Part shown: piece after piece, positions 25,139 through 33,313 of the stretch
Position numbering within the stretch: the stretch's first letter is position 1
Layout of the letters: each line of letters starts with the position of its first letter
DNA from: Lachnospiraceae bacterium
GTDB lineage: Bacteria > Bacillota > Clostridia > Lachnospirales > Lachnospiraceae
Assembly (NCBI GenBank): GCA_028693165.1
Contig: JAQUVX010000007.1
Span: forward strand, 113,432-177,431
DNA length: 64,000 nt
Direction: 5' to 3'
The notes under the pieces: generated by a model
What the model saw: the letters and a program-made list of their open reading frames with translations, nothing else
Told to the model about the DNA's origin: nothing
Databases searched by the model: none
Position numbers and translations under genes: made by a program

Positions 25139-26431
25139 TCACAGGATTCGCTTTCCTGCCACATACTTGGACACGATTCCGTCGGAATCCGCGGACAGGT
25201 AGGCAAATCGTTCCAACCGCTGATGCAGATTCAGCTTCTGCGGGTGTGGCAATCCGGCATCATTTAAAACCAGGGCATCAAACTCATATCCATCTTCAAA
25301 GCTTCCCACCTTACCGAAGAAAGCGCCGCCTCCCCTGGTCGCAAGATAGAATACTTCATCAAAGATCAGTTGTTTGCTGCTCTTATCCACCAGCCGCCAG
25401 TACAGCTTTGACACCTGAATGGCATCCGTCATGGCGCGGAATATGGATTCCGTCTGACCTCCTGCCACATCACTTCCCAATCCGACCCGAAGTCCCAGCT
25501 CCAGATACATCCGAATCGGTGCGATTCCCGACGACAGATTCATATTTGACGCCGGACAATGGGCCACATAGACCCCATTCTGCTTCAGCAGACGAATCTC
25601 CTCGTCGGTGGAATACACGCAGTGTGCCATGATGGTTTCCCCAGTGAATTCCGATTCCGGCTTTCGTCCGAACAGATCATACCGATCATAACAATGCCCG
25701 TAAAAGGCCGCTTCCGGGAACAACTGCTTTACCAGTGCCACCTCACCAGGATTCTCTGACAGATGAGACTGCACCGGCAGATCATAGGTCCGTCGCACCT
25801 CCCGCAGCTTCTCCAAAAGCTGCTTCGTACAGCTTGGAATAAAGCGCGGTGTAAGGATTGGTTTCGTCCGCTGATATTTTCCACTGGTATGATTGATCCA
25901 GCCGATGGTATTGTATGCCGAAATATCGGCGCTCGGTTCAATCAAATCATCCGGGGCATCCTGATCCATGTTGATCTTGCCCACACAGGTCACAAGTCCC
26001 GTCTCCTCCAGCAGATCCATAAGAATCTCCGTAGCTCCCCGATGCTGCGTTGCAAAGATAGACGCTCTGGTAGTGGCACTCTTTTTCATCTGCTCCGCAA
26101 ACATGGAATAGGCCCTGTTCGCATATGCTTCATCTGCATACTTTGCTTCCTCCAAAAATGCCTGCTGCTGCAGCCAGTCCATCAGCTCCAGATCCATTCC
26201 CATGCCGCGGTAGGCATACTGCGGCGCATGGATGTGCAGATCTACCAGCCCCGGAATGATCAGATTGTCACCATAATCCGTGACCGGAAGTAACGCATAC
26301 CGTTCCGGCAATTCCCGAAACACCCCGCGGCAGAGTCCATCCTCACATACCAGAAAATGATCCGGGTACGCTCCAATTCGATCCAGATTCTCCGAAAACA
26401 ATACATTCCCCTTTAACACAAAACTATTCAT
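25139..26431 (-). CDS. guaD: Guanine deaminase (amidohydrolase family)
   Basis: The 430-residue zinc enzyme converts guanine to xanthine and ammonia. Zinc ligands and family motifs are visible: IIPGLVDLHIHAPQYAYRGM (HxH), PVQSHLSENPGEV, ETIMAHCVYSTDEE, and VGLGSDVAGGQTES (catalytic Asp). TPRFIPSCTKQLL matches guanine deaminase. ATG at 26431 begins the conserved region; upstream in-frame codons run through a structured leader and are unlikely to be translated. The gene stands alone. It is cytosolic and serves purine salvage or use of guanine as nitrogen source. Confidence 0.9.
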   Translation of the reverse strand: MNSFVLKGNVLFSENLDRIGAYPDHFLVCEDGLCRGVFRELPERYALLPVTDYGDNLIIPGLVDLHIHAPQYAYRGMGMDLELMDWLQQQAFLEEAKYADEAYANRAYSMFAEQMKKSATTRASIFATQHRGATEILMDLLEETGLVTCVGKINMDQDAPDDLIEPSADISAYNTIGWINHTSGKYQRTKPILTPRFIPSCTKQLLEKLREVRRTYDLPVQSHLSENPGEVALVKQLFPEAAFYGHCYDRYDLFGRKPESEFTGETIMAHCVYSTDEEIRLLKQNGVYVAHCPASNMNLSSGIAPIRMYLELGLRVGLGSDVAGGQTESIFRAMTDAIQVSKLYWRLVDKSSKQLIFDEVFYLATRGGGAFFGKVGSFEDGYEFDALVLNDAGLPHPQKLNLHQRLERFAYLSADSDGIVSKYVAGKRIL

Positions 26432-26471
26432 GAAACATCCTTTCCGCGCGGAGTGCGCATCCCCCGGAGGG

Positions 26472-26508
26472 TTTTGTATCACAGGACGCAATTTCCTCTG
26501 ATACAAAA
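26472..26508 (-). other. Structured leader hairpin of the guanine deaminase gene
   Basis: TTTTGTATCA and TGATACAAAA pair perfectly over ten bases, with an inner AGGA/TCCT pairing. It lies about 40 bases before the start codon on the minus strand and is not followed by a T-run. It does not match the purine riboswitch core that I know. Confidence 0.5.
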
Positions 26509-26796
26509 GCAGGCCGAAAACCCACATACAAGGTCTTCAACCTGGTCAATCATATCAGCACGTCATGATCTTCTCATCGCCTTTTTTTAATGTATTTAGC
26601 TTCGCAGTCTCCGAGATGATCAACCGAATTCATTCGAAGCTGTAAAAGAACACATCGCCAGCCGTGCGAACAGCTCCGGCGCCGAAGCACTATTATTATA
26701 AATTATATAATTTCAAAGCACAAGATGCAATACCACAAGAACCGATCGCCCAATTTAAAGAACGAAAGCCCAGATAAATGCGGATGATCCAACAAC
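26509..26796. other. Intergenic stretch between guanine deaminase and scrK
   Basis: This AT-rich gap, with the leader hairpin on one side and the scrK terminator on the other, holds no start codon with a ribosome site and no convincing gene. It must contain the guanine deaminase promoter on the minus strand; a TTGACC near 26543-26548 is a weak candidate -35 box. Confidence 0.4.
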
Positions 26797-26828
26797 AAAA
26801 GACCTTCATTCCGCAGAGTGAAAGTCTC
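26797..26828 (-). terminator. Terminator of the sucrose operon
   Basis: On the minus strand AGACTTTCA and TGAAGGTCT pair with one mismatch and are followed by TTTTG, about 30 bases past the scrK stop codon. Confidence 0.65.
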
Positions 26829-26860
26829 TTATTTTATATGCTATGGTATCAGCAGAACAA

Positions 26861-27823
26861 TCAGGCTTCTGTTTCCATCTCCTTCATGGTCGGATAGGAC
26901 GCAATTGCTCCGTGTTTCATCACACTGGCCGCACAGAACCGGTTGGCAAAATCCAGATAGCCCTCCATCTGCTCCGGCCTTAAGATAGCCAGGTCACCGG
27001 CCCCCACGCCATCCGCTGCCAGGCAGTGCAGAAACGCGCCGATAAAACCGTCGCCGGCTCCCGTGGTATCCACAGCCTGTACCTTTCTCCCTGCCGCCGC
27101 AGCCTTGGCAGAAGCAGTGTAGCACTCCGCGCCTCCCGCGCCCTTCGTGTAGATCACAAGACGGGTATTTCCGATCAGGAGCTTCGGCAATGCCTGCTCG
27201 ATGTCCTCCAGTCCGGTAATCAATCCCAGCTCCTCATCCGAGATCTTCAGCACATGGGAGAGCGGCGCAAATGCCCGCACCGCCTGCTTAAGCTCATCTA
27301 AGTCATCCCACAGCTGCGGGCGCAGGTTCGGATCGAAGCTGACCAAAAGCCCCTTGTCCAGCGCGCACTGGATCGCCTTTTTATGGGCCTCCTTCATCGG
27401 GTAATTCCCCAGCGAAACGGAACAGAAATGAAGTCCATAGGAGTCGTTAAACCATGCTGCATCCACATGCTCCGGCTGAAGCAGCATATCTGCCCCCGGC
27501 TTCCGGTAAAAAGAAAATTCCCGGCTCCCGCCTTCTTTTAATGCCACAAACGCCAGGGAAGTATTGGCCTCCTTGGTCCGTCTGATATAGTCACAGCCGA
27601 TGCCGCAGGAAGCAAACTCCTCCACGATCTTATCACCAAACGGATCGTCACCAAGCTGCGTGATCAAAGCTGCCTCACCGCCCAGCTTCACGTAAGCACC
27701 GCACACATTTGCCGGTGCTCCGCCCACGGCCGGACGGAATCCGCATACATCCTTTAAAGCCCTCCCGGTCTCCTCCGGTATAAAATCAATCAGTGCTTCC
27801 CCTATTGCCAATAAGCGTTTCAT
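26861..27823 (-). CDS. scrK: Fructokinase of the sucrose operon
   Basis: The 320-residue PfkB kinase phosphorylates the fructose released by the sucrose-6-phosphate hydrolase. AVGGAPANVCGAYVKLGGEA is the lid motif and VDTTGAGDGFIGAFLHCLA the catalytic motif with Asp; REFSFYRKPGADMLL and SFDPNLRPQLW fit fructokinases. It overlaps the upstream hydrolase gene by 38 bases, so the two are coupled, and it is the last gene of the operon before a terminator. It shares fold and order of motifs with the other fructokinase near 8 kb but belongs to a different operon. Confidence 0.92.
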   Translation of the reverse strand: MKRLLAIGEALIDFIPEETGRALKDVCGFRPAVGGAPANVCGAYVKLGGEAALITQLGDDPFGDKIVEEFASCGIGCDYIRRTKEANTSLAFVALKEGGSREFSFYRKPGADMLLQPEHVDAAWFNDSYGLHFCSVSLGNYPMKEAHKKAIQCALDKGLLVSFDPNLRPQLWDDLDELKQAVRAFAPLSHVLKISDEELGLITGLEDIEQALPKLLIGNTRLVIYTKGAGGAECYTASAKAAAAGRKVQAVDTTGAGDGFIGAFLHCLAADGVGAGDLAILRPEQMEGYLDFANRFCAASVMKHGAIASYPTMKEMETEA

Positions 27824-29243
27824 CCTCTCTTACCTCCATCGCTTTCATATGCCAGAAATGTGTGACCGCCCGGCTGCCGCATCCCTGAATCCGGATGGTG
27901 CAGCCATCCTTTAGCACTTCCGGATAAAACCGCCCGCACATTGCGCGGCTTCCTCCATTGACAAACAACTCCAGCACGGAATGATCGCACAGCACCTGGA
28001 TGTCCGTCAGCTTTTCCAGCTTCATTCTTCGGATGCGCCGTCCACGGCCCCAATCCTCTGCTTCTGTTTTACCATCCGGGAACTCCCATGTAAACACTTT
28101 ATTTTCATATTTTAAAAACAAATGGTCTCCCATAGATATCTGAAAGCGGTCCGTCTCTATCCGCTCTGTCTGCAGCCAGAAAGAAAAGTCCCCGGTATTC
28201 ATAGCTGCGCTGTCTCCGGTATAAGTCTGTCCGTCCTCCCTAAGCTGCTGAAGCTCCGCTGCCGGATTCTGAAGGATTCCGCCGTCTCCCCGGGTCAGTT
28301 CTCTTGGAACCGTCAGACAGTGCAGCCACCCGCATTCCCCGGTCGGGTTTTCATACGGTGTATCCGGAAGTCCCGTCCAGCCAATCAAAAGCCTCCTGCC
28401 CTGCTCATCCTCAAAGGTCTGCGGGGCATAGAACTCAAATCCCATATCCCACTCGGTAAAATTCGCTGTATTCACAGTCTCCCCGTCCAGCCGCACATAG
28501 CCGGACTGGTCTGTATTCTGAAAACGGTACAGCTCGGCCTTAAGCCCCTGCGGACAAAAGGAAAGAACGGTCTGCTGTGCCATGGAAAACAAATCCGGAC
28601 ACTCCCACATATAGCCGAACGGCTCCGGCGTGGTAATCTCCCGGTTCAATTCCCACTTCATTCCGTCCGCAGACCGGTACAGAAGTACGGCACCATAATC
28701 CTTCCGCTGCCGGGATACTCCGCCGCGTTTTCTTCCTCCCAGAACCATGTAATATGATCCGTTTTCAAAGAATACCTTGGGATCTCTTACATGGCAGGTA
28801 TAATCCGGCGGATAATCCTCATGGGTCAGCAAAAGCTGCTTCTCCGAAAAATGAATCCCATCCGCACTCTCTGTATAGATTACATTGGCCTCTCTGCCGG
28901 AATCAACATAATCATGATCCCCGTCAAGTTTTACATTGCCGGTATAATAAATTCTCATGTTCTGCCGTCCCTCCGGCTCCCTGCCGACAAGGGCCGAGCC
29001 GGAGTAAACGCCATCCCGGTCAAAGTCCCGGTCCGGCCTCAGAGCAGTCCCGGCAAATCTCCAATTTACCAGATCCGCACTGATATAATGTCCCCAGCAC
29101 TTCTGCCCGCACCGGGGCCAGCCGGGTGCGTATTGAAAAAACACGTGGTATTCCCCTCCAAACCGGCACAGCCCATTCGGATCATTCAGCCAGCCCTGCG
29201 GCGGCATCAGATGAAATCCCATGCGGTAACGGTCCTCTCTCAT
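27786..29243 (-). CDS. scrB: Sucrose-6-phosphate hydrolase (GH32)
   Basis: The 485-residue enzyme splits sucrose-6-phosphate into glucose-6-phosphate and fructose in the cytosol. GH32 signatures are intact: GWLNDPNGLCRFGGEYHVFF with the nucleophile Asp, CHVRDPKVF with the stabilising Asp, and WECPDLFSM with the acid/base Glu. A C-terminal beta-sandwich follows (ending with VLCDHSVLELFVNGG). ATG at 29243 has GGAGG five bases upstream and is preferred over ATG at 29261. It lies 25 bases downstream of the PTS gene. Confidence 0.94.
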   Translation of the reverse strand: MREDRYRMGFHLMPPQGWLNDPNGLCRFGGEYHVFFQYAPGWPRCGQKCWGHYISADLVNWRFAGTALRPDRDFDRDGVYSGSALVGREPEGRQNMRIYYTGNVKLDGDHDYVDSGREANVIYTESADGIHFSEKQLLLTHEDYPPDYTCHVRDPKVFFENGSYYMVLGGRKRGGVSRQRKDYGAVLLYRSADGMKWELNREITTPEPFGYMWECPDLFSMAQQTVLSFCPQGLKAELYRFQNTDQSGYVRLDGETVNTANFTEWDMGFEFYAPQTFEDEQGRRLLIGWTGLPDTPYENPTGECGWLHCLTVPRELTRGDGGILQNPAAELQQLREDGQTYTGDSAAMNTGDFSFWLQTERIETDRFQISMGDHLFLKYENKVFTWEFPDGKTEAEDWGRGRRIRRMKLEKLTDIQVLCDHSVLELFVNGGSRAMCGRFYPEVLKDGCTIRIQGCGSRAVTHFWHMKAMEVREDETLIGNRGSTD

Positions 29244-29268
29244 AGCAGCCTCCTTCATCATGAACGGA

Positions 29269-31122
29269 TCATTTCTTAACTGTCATCACCTTCACGGTGC
29301 CGTCTCCATGTCCCTCCGAAGCACACCATACCTGGCTGTAAGCCGGGCTGTTGGCAAGGATCACCATAGTTGTCACATCATAGCCGCTCTCCCTGATGCC
29401 GTCTATGTCAAACTCCAGCAGCAGATCGCCTTTTTTGATTTTATTTCCGGTCTGCGTATGGATTTTAAAATATTTTCCTTTCAAATCTACCGTATTGATG
29501 CCTACATGGATCAAAAGCTCCGCATCCGCCGGTCCCTTTAAGCCGATCGCGTGACCTGTATCAAATACCATGCTCACTTCCCCGTCAAACGGAGCCGTAA
29601 CCCGGCCTTTCTCCGGCACCACCGCCACGGTCCTGCCGATGATTTCCTGCGCGAAGGTCTCATCCTTCACCTGGGAAACCGGAATCACCTCTCCCTCCAG
29701 GGGACAGCAGATCTCCGCCTCCGACACGATTTCCAGGGTGCCGGCTTTTTTCTCTTTGCTGTCCTCTCTATAGAAGATCCAGGATAAAGCAAATGCCACT
29801 GCCACCGATACAGCGATCACCATCAGGTAAGCAAAGCTGTTCTGCGTAGTGATCAAAAATCCAAACACGCCTGTGATGCCGTATGCAGTCGCCCCCACCT
29901 TCATAACGCCGGCCACCAGACCGCCTGCAAAGCCGCCGGCACACCCGGCAATAAACGCGCTCATAAACCTGATATTCACACCAAAGATAGCAGGCTCCGT
30001 AATGCCCAGAAATGCCGACAGGGAAGCCGGAAGCGCCATGGAACGAGTCTTCTGGTTCTTCGTCCTAAGCGCCACTGCCAGGGCAGCAGCACCCTGCCCC
30101 ACATTCGCTGCTGTTGCAATCGGCATCCATACATTCAAGCCGCCCGCGCTCAGAAGCCCGGCCTCCAAAGCATTGTACATATGATGCACACCGGCAACTA
30201 CCGTAGGCGCATAGACTGCGCCGGCCACAGCGGCGCCGATCCCAAAGGGCAGGCTCACCAGATACAGCGCGCCGTCAAACACCATGTTCTCCAGGAAAGA
30301 AAATACCGGACCAATCACGGTCAGTGTCAGGTAGCCGGTCACCAGCACCGTCACCAGCGGGGTAACAAACAGATCGATGATCTCCGGCACGATCTTATGA
30401 AGCTTCTTCTCCAGAACGGACATGAGCCAGACCGCGATCACCACTGGGATCACATGGCCCTGGTAGCCCACCAGATTCACATCATACAGCCCGAACCACA
30501 CGGAAGCCGACGGAATGGTATCCATGGAAGCCACGCTCCAGGCATTGACCAGATCCGTATGGATCATGATCATACCGATCACCGCGCCCAGGAAAATATT
30601 CCCGCCAAATACTTTAGCCGCACTGACCGCGATCAGAATCGGCAGGAACACGAACGCCGCATTGGAAAACAGATGGATGATCGTGTAGGTCCCGGACTGC
30701 GTCATGGCCGGGAACACATTGCCAAGGCCCTCCAGCAGCCCCATCAGAAGACCGCTGGCCACGATGGCCGGAATGATCGGTACAAACACATCTCCCAGCG
30801 TCTTGATGGCGCGCTTACATACATTCTGCTTCGCGGCGGCCGCCTGCTTCACTTCATCCTTCGACGCCTCCGAAATCCCCGCAAGCTTAATGAACTCATC
30901 GTAAACCTTGTTCACGGTCCCGGTGCCAAAGATGATCTGAAGCTGGCCCGATGCAAAAAACACACCGCTCACACCCTCAATATTCTCCACCGCATCTTTG
31001 TCACATCGGTCATTGTCCGCAATAACCAAACGCAGACGTGTGGCACAGTGTGCAGCGGAAATTAAGTTTTCCCCACCGCCGATGTACTTGTAGACTTCAC
31101 TGGCTGCTTTTCTGTAATCCAT
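29269..31122 (-). CDS. Sucrose-type PTS transporter, EIIBCA
   Basis: The 617-residue permease has all three PTS parts. EIIB (residues 1-85) carries the phosphorylated Cys in AAHCATRLRLV. EIIC (about 100-450) is a glucose-sucrose family membrane domain. EIIA (about 480-610) holds AIGLKGPADAELLIHVGINT with the active His. It takes up sucrose and phosphorylates it with phosphate from HPr. AGGGGGAAGAAGG precedes the start. It is first in the operon with scrB and scrK, and two LacI-type palindromes lie upstream. Trehalose or another beta-fructoside is less likely because the next genes are scrB and scrK. Confidence 0.92.
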   Translation of the reverse strand: MDYRKAASEVYKYIGGGENLISAAHCATRLRLVIADNDRCDKDAVENIEGVSGVFFASGQLQIIFGTGTVNKVYDEFIKLAGISEASKDEVKQAAAAKQNVCKRAIKTLGDVFVPIIPAIVASGLLMGLLEGLGNVFPAMTQSGTYTIIHLFSNAAFVFLPILIAVSAAKVFGGNIFLGAVIGMIMIHTDLVNAWSVASMDTIPSASVWFGLYDVNLVGYQGHVIPVVIAVWLMSVLEKKLHKIVPEIIDLFVTPLVTVLVTGYLTLTVIGPVFSFLENMVFDGALYLVSLPFGIGAAVAGAVYAPTVVAGVHHMYNALEAGLLSAGGLNVWMPIATAANVGQGAAALAVALRTKNQKTRSMALPASLSAFLGITEPAIFGVNIRFMSAFIAGCAGGFAGGLVAGVMKVGATAYGITGVFGFLITTQNSFAYLMVIAVSVAVAFALSWIFYREDSKEKKAGTLEIVSEAEICCPLEGEVIPVSQVKDETFAQEIIGRTVAVVPEKGRVTAPFDGEVSMVFDTGHAIGLKGPADAELLIHVGINTVDLKGKYFKIHTQTGNKIKKGDLLLEFDIDGIRESGYDVTTMVILANSPAYSQVWCASEGHGDGTVKVMTVKK

Positions 31123-31164
31123 CCTTCTTCCCCCTTCAATTCCTTGTCATAATTTGCTTGTTTA

Positions 31165-31180
31165 ATGAGAACGATATCAT
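31165..31180. promoter_or_regulatory. LacI-type operator, proximal site of the sucrose operon
   Basis: ATGAGAACGATATCAT is a palindrome around CG with 12 of 16 symmetric positions. It lies about 43 bases before the PTS start and shares the core AGAACGAT with a second site 67 bases away. Confidence 0.68.
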
Positions 31181-31231
31181 TAACTATTTGTTTGTTTATT
31201 TATTGTTCTATAAACTACATTAATTGCTTTT

Positions 31232-31247
31232 ACGAGATCGTTCTCAT
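31232..31247. promoter_or_regulatory. LacI-type operator, distal site of the sucrose operon
   Basis: ACGAGATCGTTCTCAT reads ATGAGAACGATCTCGT on the minus strand and shares 12 consecutive bases, ending GAACGAT and C, with the proximal site apart from one position. Two sites 67 bases apart allow looping by a tetrameric or paired repressor. Confidence 0.68.
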
Positions 31248-31341
31248 ATCTTCTGGTATTATCATAACGTTTTTTATCTCCCATGTAAATTGCCAATCTG
31301 TCCAATTTTCCGTTTCTTTTTTATGCAAATTCCACAAAACC

Positions 31342-31380
31342 AAAAAGCGGAGAGGATGTCCGGGTCAACATCCCTCCGCC
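31342..31380 (-). terminator. Terminator of the ECF sigma/anti-sigma operon
   Basis: On the minus strand GCGGAGGGATGT and ACATCCTCTCCGC form a strong stem with one bulge, followed by TTTTTGGTTTT, about 20 bases past the anti-sigma stop codon. Confidence 0.82.
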
Positions 31381-31401
31381 TGATAACGTATTCCGGTTCC
31401 T

Positions 31402-32196
31402 TCACCGATATCTGCCGCTGCCATGATGGCCCCCATGCCGGCTTTTGTCCTCATAACTTGCGTCTCCTCCACGATCGCCCGCGCCGCCTTCTCCGTCCAC
31501 ACAGCCGTGTTTGCGGGCATCGATCTGATGGTGGATCTCAGACATGGTCATTTCCCGACAATCCTCCACCGTAACACTGCCGTCATACTGGGCCAATTCC
31601 AGATATGCAGCATATTTTCCAAAGGATACGCCGTGGCCGTGGGCTTCCGATACCAGCTCCACGCCGACATTCACGCTCTGTCCGCCGTGATCCTTGCAGC
31701 CGTGGCTCTGTTCGACACCTGTCTGCAGTATCTGCTCCTTCTTAACGACCCTGGAAGCCACTGTAAAGCTTAAGTCCGCCCCCCTCGTCAGATACCCGGA
31801 CATGGCGTCGCTCTCCACGATTGTATCAATCGCCTCCACATAGGTTTTCCCTTTTACAGCTATCCCGTCCAGCACGATCTCGCCGTCTTCATTGTATGCC
31901 GCAGCCGACACCACCCGGTCCAGCCGGTTTAACGCCAGCTCGATCGAAGGGTTTACATCAATGCTTATATAAGAGACCGGCGTGCGGATCACCGAATAGC
32001 CGCCAATGCCGGCTGTCAGCAATACTGCCAGACAGACTGCCGCTGAAAACCCTCTCAGGGAAACCGGGAAACCAAAAAATCCGGCCGGCCGCCTGCTGCG
32101 GCGCTCCCTCTCCGCCTGAAGATACTCAAGGGTGGAGGTCTTCAACTCCTCACTGGCCCTGACACCTTCAAGTGCATCATAAACCCGGTTCGCCAA
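31402..32196 (-). CDS. RsgI-like membrane anti-sigma factor
   Basis: From a TTG at 32196 (with GGGAGGTGAGGAA upstream) the product has 264 residues; a GTG at 32238 is the longer option. The N-terminal cytoplasmic part (to about residue 48) would bind the sigma factor; one membrane helix follows (FSAAVCLAVLLTAGIGGYSV). Outside, VSYISIDVNPSIELALNRLD is the RsgI signature with the Asn-Pro pair known as an autocleavage site in RsgI proteins. The tail is rich in His, Gly and Asp (HGGHHGSG). The gene overlaps the end of the ECF sigma gene by 20 bases, so the two are partners. What signal is sensed is unknown; the tail suggests metal ions. Confidence 0.82.
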   Translation of the reverse strand: MANRVYDALEGVRASEELKTSTLEYLQAERERRSRRPAGFFGFPVSLRGFSAAVCLAVLLTAGIGGYSVIRTPVSYISIDVNPSIELALNRLDRVVSAAAYNEDGEIVLDGIAVKGKTYVEAIDTIVESDAMSGYLTRGADLSFTVASRVVKKEQILQTGVEQSHGCKDHGGQSVNVGVELVSEAHGHGVSFGKYAAYLELAQYDGSVTVEDCREMTMSEIHHQIDARKHGCVDGEGGAGDRGGDASYEDKSRHGGHHGSGRYR

Positions 32197-32671
32197 ATTC
32201 CTCACCTCCCAATCGTTCTTTAAGCATCCCCCGTCCACGGGACAGAAGGGAGTAGACTGTGTTTTCTTTCTTCTTTAAGATTCCGCTGATCTCCAGAGCG
32301 GAATACCCTTCGAAATAGTGAAGGTATAAAACATCCTTATATTTTGCCGGAAGCTCCAGCAGCGCTTCCAGCACCCCGTACTGCTCCGCTCCAATTCCAG
32401 CCTCCTCCTCCGCCAGCGCTTCCAAAGGGACCGTCCTGTGCCGGAACAGACTTTTTAAATAATCCTTACAGGCGTTGATGGACACCCGGACAAACCATGC
32501 CTTCTCATGATCCGCATTCTCAAATTTCCCTTCATACAGCAGATACTTGAGAAATACGTTCTGGAACACATCCTCCGTGTCGGCATGGTTTTTCAGGCGG
32601 TAAAAACAAATGCGTCTGATCATATCCGCATATTCGTTGACAACCCGATTGATTTCGTATTCGCTCTGCAT
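32177..32671 (-). CDS. ECF-type sigma-70 family sigma factor
   Basis: The 164-residue protein has sigma region 2 (NEYADMIRRICFYRLKNHAD, VFLKYLLYEGKFENADHEKA) and region 4 (LPAKYKDVLYLHYFEGYSAL, KENTVYSLLSRGRGMLKERL) and lacks regions 1 and 3, as in extracytoplasmic function sigma factors. GGGAGGG precedes the start. It is flanked by a secreted Cys/His-rich protein gene and an RsgI-like anti-sigma gene in one operon, with an ECF-type promoter in front. It would direct RNA polymerase to a small regulon in response to an envelope signal. Confidence 0.92.
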   Translation of the reverse strand: MQSEYEINRVVNEYADMIRRICFYRLKNHADTEDVFQNVFLKYLLYEGKFENADHEKAWFVRVSINACKDYLKSLFRHRTVPLEALAEEEAGIGAEQYGVLEALLELPAKYKDVLYLHYFEGYSALEISGILKKKENTVYSLLSRGRGMLKERLGGEEFGEPGL

Positions 32672-32741
32672 CCGGCTGTCCCTCCCTTGCCATTCCTCAT
32701 TCCGTTATCGCCCGATTGTACGTCCTCTCATGCCGCAGGAC

Positions 32742-33065
32742 TCAGCGGCATCCGCCGTGATGTCCCCTGCGTCCTTCAGAACTGTGTCCACAGCCTCTCC
32801 TGTGTGTTTCGCCGCAGTCATTTCCGTAACGGTCATCCCTGTAGTCAGAATCGCTGCACGCGCCCGCATGCCCCTCATGCCCGCAATGGGCGCGCTCATT
32901 GGCGCAGGTGTCACAGATACCGTTCCCATCATCGTCAATATACGAACAATAGCCATAGCTTCCCGATCCCGCCGACGGAGCGCTCACCGTATTAGCCGCA
33001 AACGCCGTCATCCCCATAGCTGCCATCATCACAACCGTACTGCCTGCCACGATTAATTTTCTCAT
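32742..33065 (-). CDS. Small secreted Cys/His-rich protein
   Basis: The 107-residue product has a clear signal peptide (MRKLIVAGSTVVMMAAMGMT, cut after AFA). The mature part holds eight cysteines and nine histidines, plus YIDDDGNGICDTC, which resembles an EF-hand-like calcium loop. The end is HHGGCR. I do not recognise a named family; metal binding outside the cell is a reasonable inference. It is the first gene of the ECF sigma operon, 70 bases before the sigma gene, and so is probably the main target of its own sigma factor. GGAGACAG lies before the start. Confidence 0.75.
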   Translation of the reverse strand: MRKLIVAGSTVVMMAAMGMTAFAANTVSAPSAGSGSYGYCSYIDDDGNGICDTCANERAHCGHEGHAGACSDSDYRDDRYGNDCGETHRRGCGHSSEGRRGHHGGCR

Positions 33066-33120
33066 TACTGTCTCCTTTACATTGCCGTTTTATTTTCTCC
33101 CTGTTTCGGGACTTCAATTA

Positions 33121-33150
33121 TAATACGACAGGCGGATGAAAATCCTTGCA
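33121..33150 (-). promoter_or_regulatory. Predicted ECF-sigma promoter of the module
   Basis: On the minus strand TGCAAGG (33144-33150) and CGTATTA (33121-33127) are spaced 16 bases apart. This fits the TGMAAC/CGTM type of ECF promoter and suggests the module activates its own transcription. A TATAAT overlaps the right half, so a housekeeping promoter is possible. Confidence 0.55.
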
Positions 33151-33266
33151 CGATTTTTAAATTTATTTTTAACAAGATCTCTCTGCGCGCATACACAACC
33201 ACGATTTTCTATTGTCCCAGCATATGCAGACCGCTTCTGCATAGAAATCCCGCTTATGAATCCTGG

Positions 33267-33308
33267 CCCTGCCAGATCATCCCTGCCAGATCATCCCCGC
33301 CAGGTCTT
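33267..33308. repeat. Three tandem 14-bp repeats
   Basis: CCCTGCCAGATCAT occurs twice in direct succession and once more in degenerate form (CCCCGCCAGGTCTT), just past the 3' end of the LacI gene. Function unknown; slippage is a likely origin. Confidence 0.7.
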
Positions 33309-33313
33309 TCCGC

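Noticed and set aside
26472-26508. Purine riboswitch before guanine deaminase
   Set aside because: The hairpin lacks the conserved three-way junction and loop sequences of purine riboswitches; it is kept only as an unassigned structured leader.
26590-26705. Possible short peptide frame ending EHIASRANSSGAEALLL
   Set aside because: The frame opens after a TAG with no start codon or ribosome site, so it is at best a remnant too short to identify.
33267-33308. Possible CRISPR-like array
   Set aside because: The units are 14 bases with no spacers and only three copies, so it is a simple tandem repeat.
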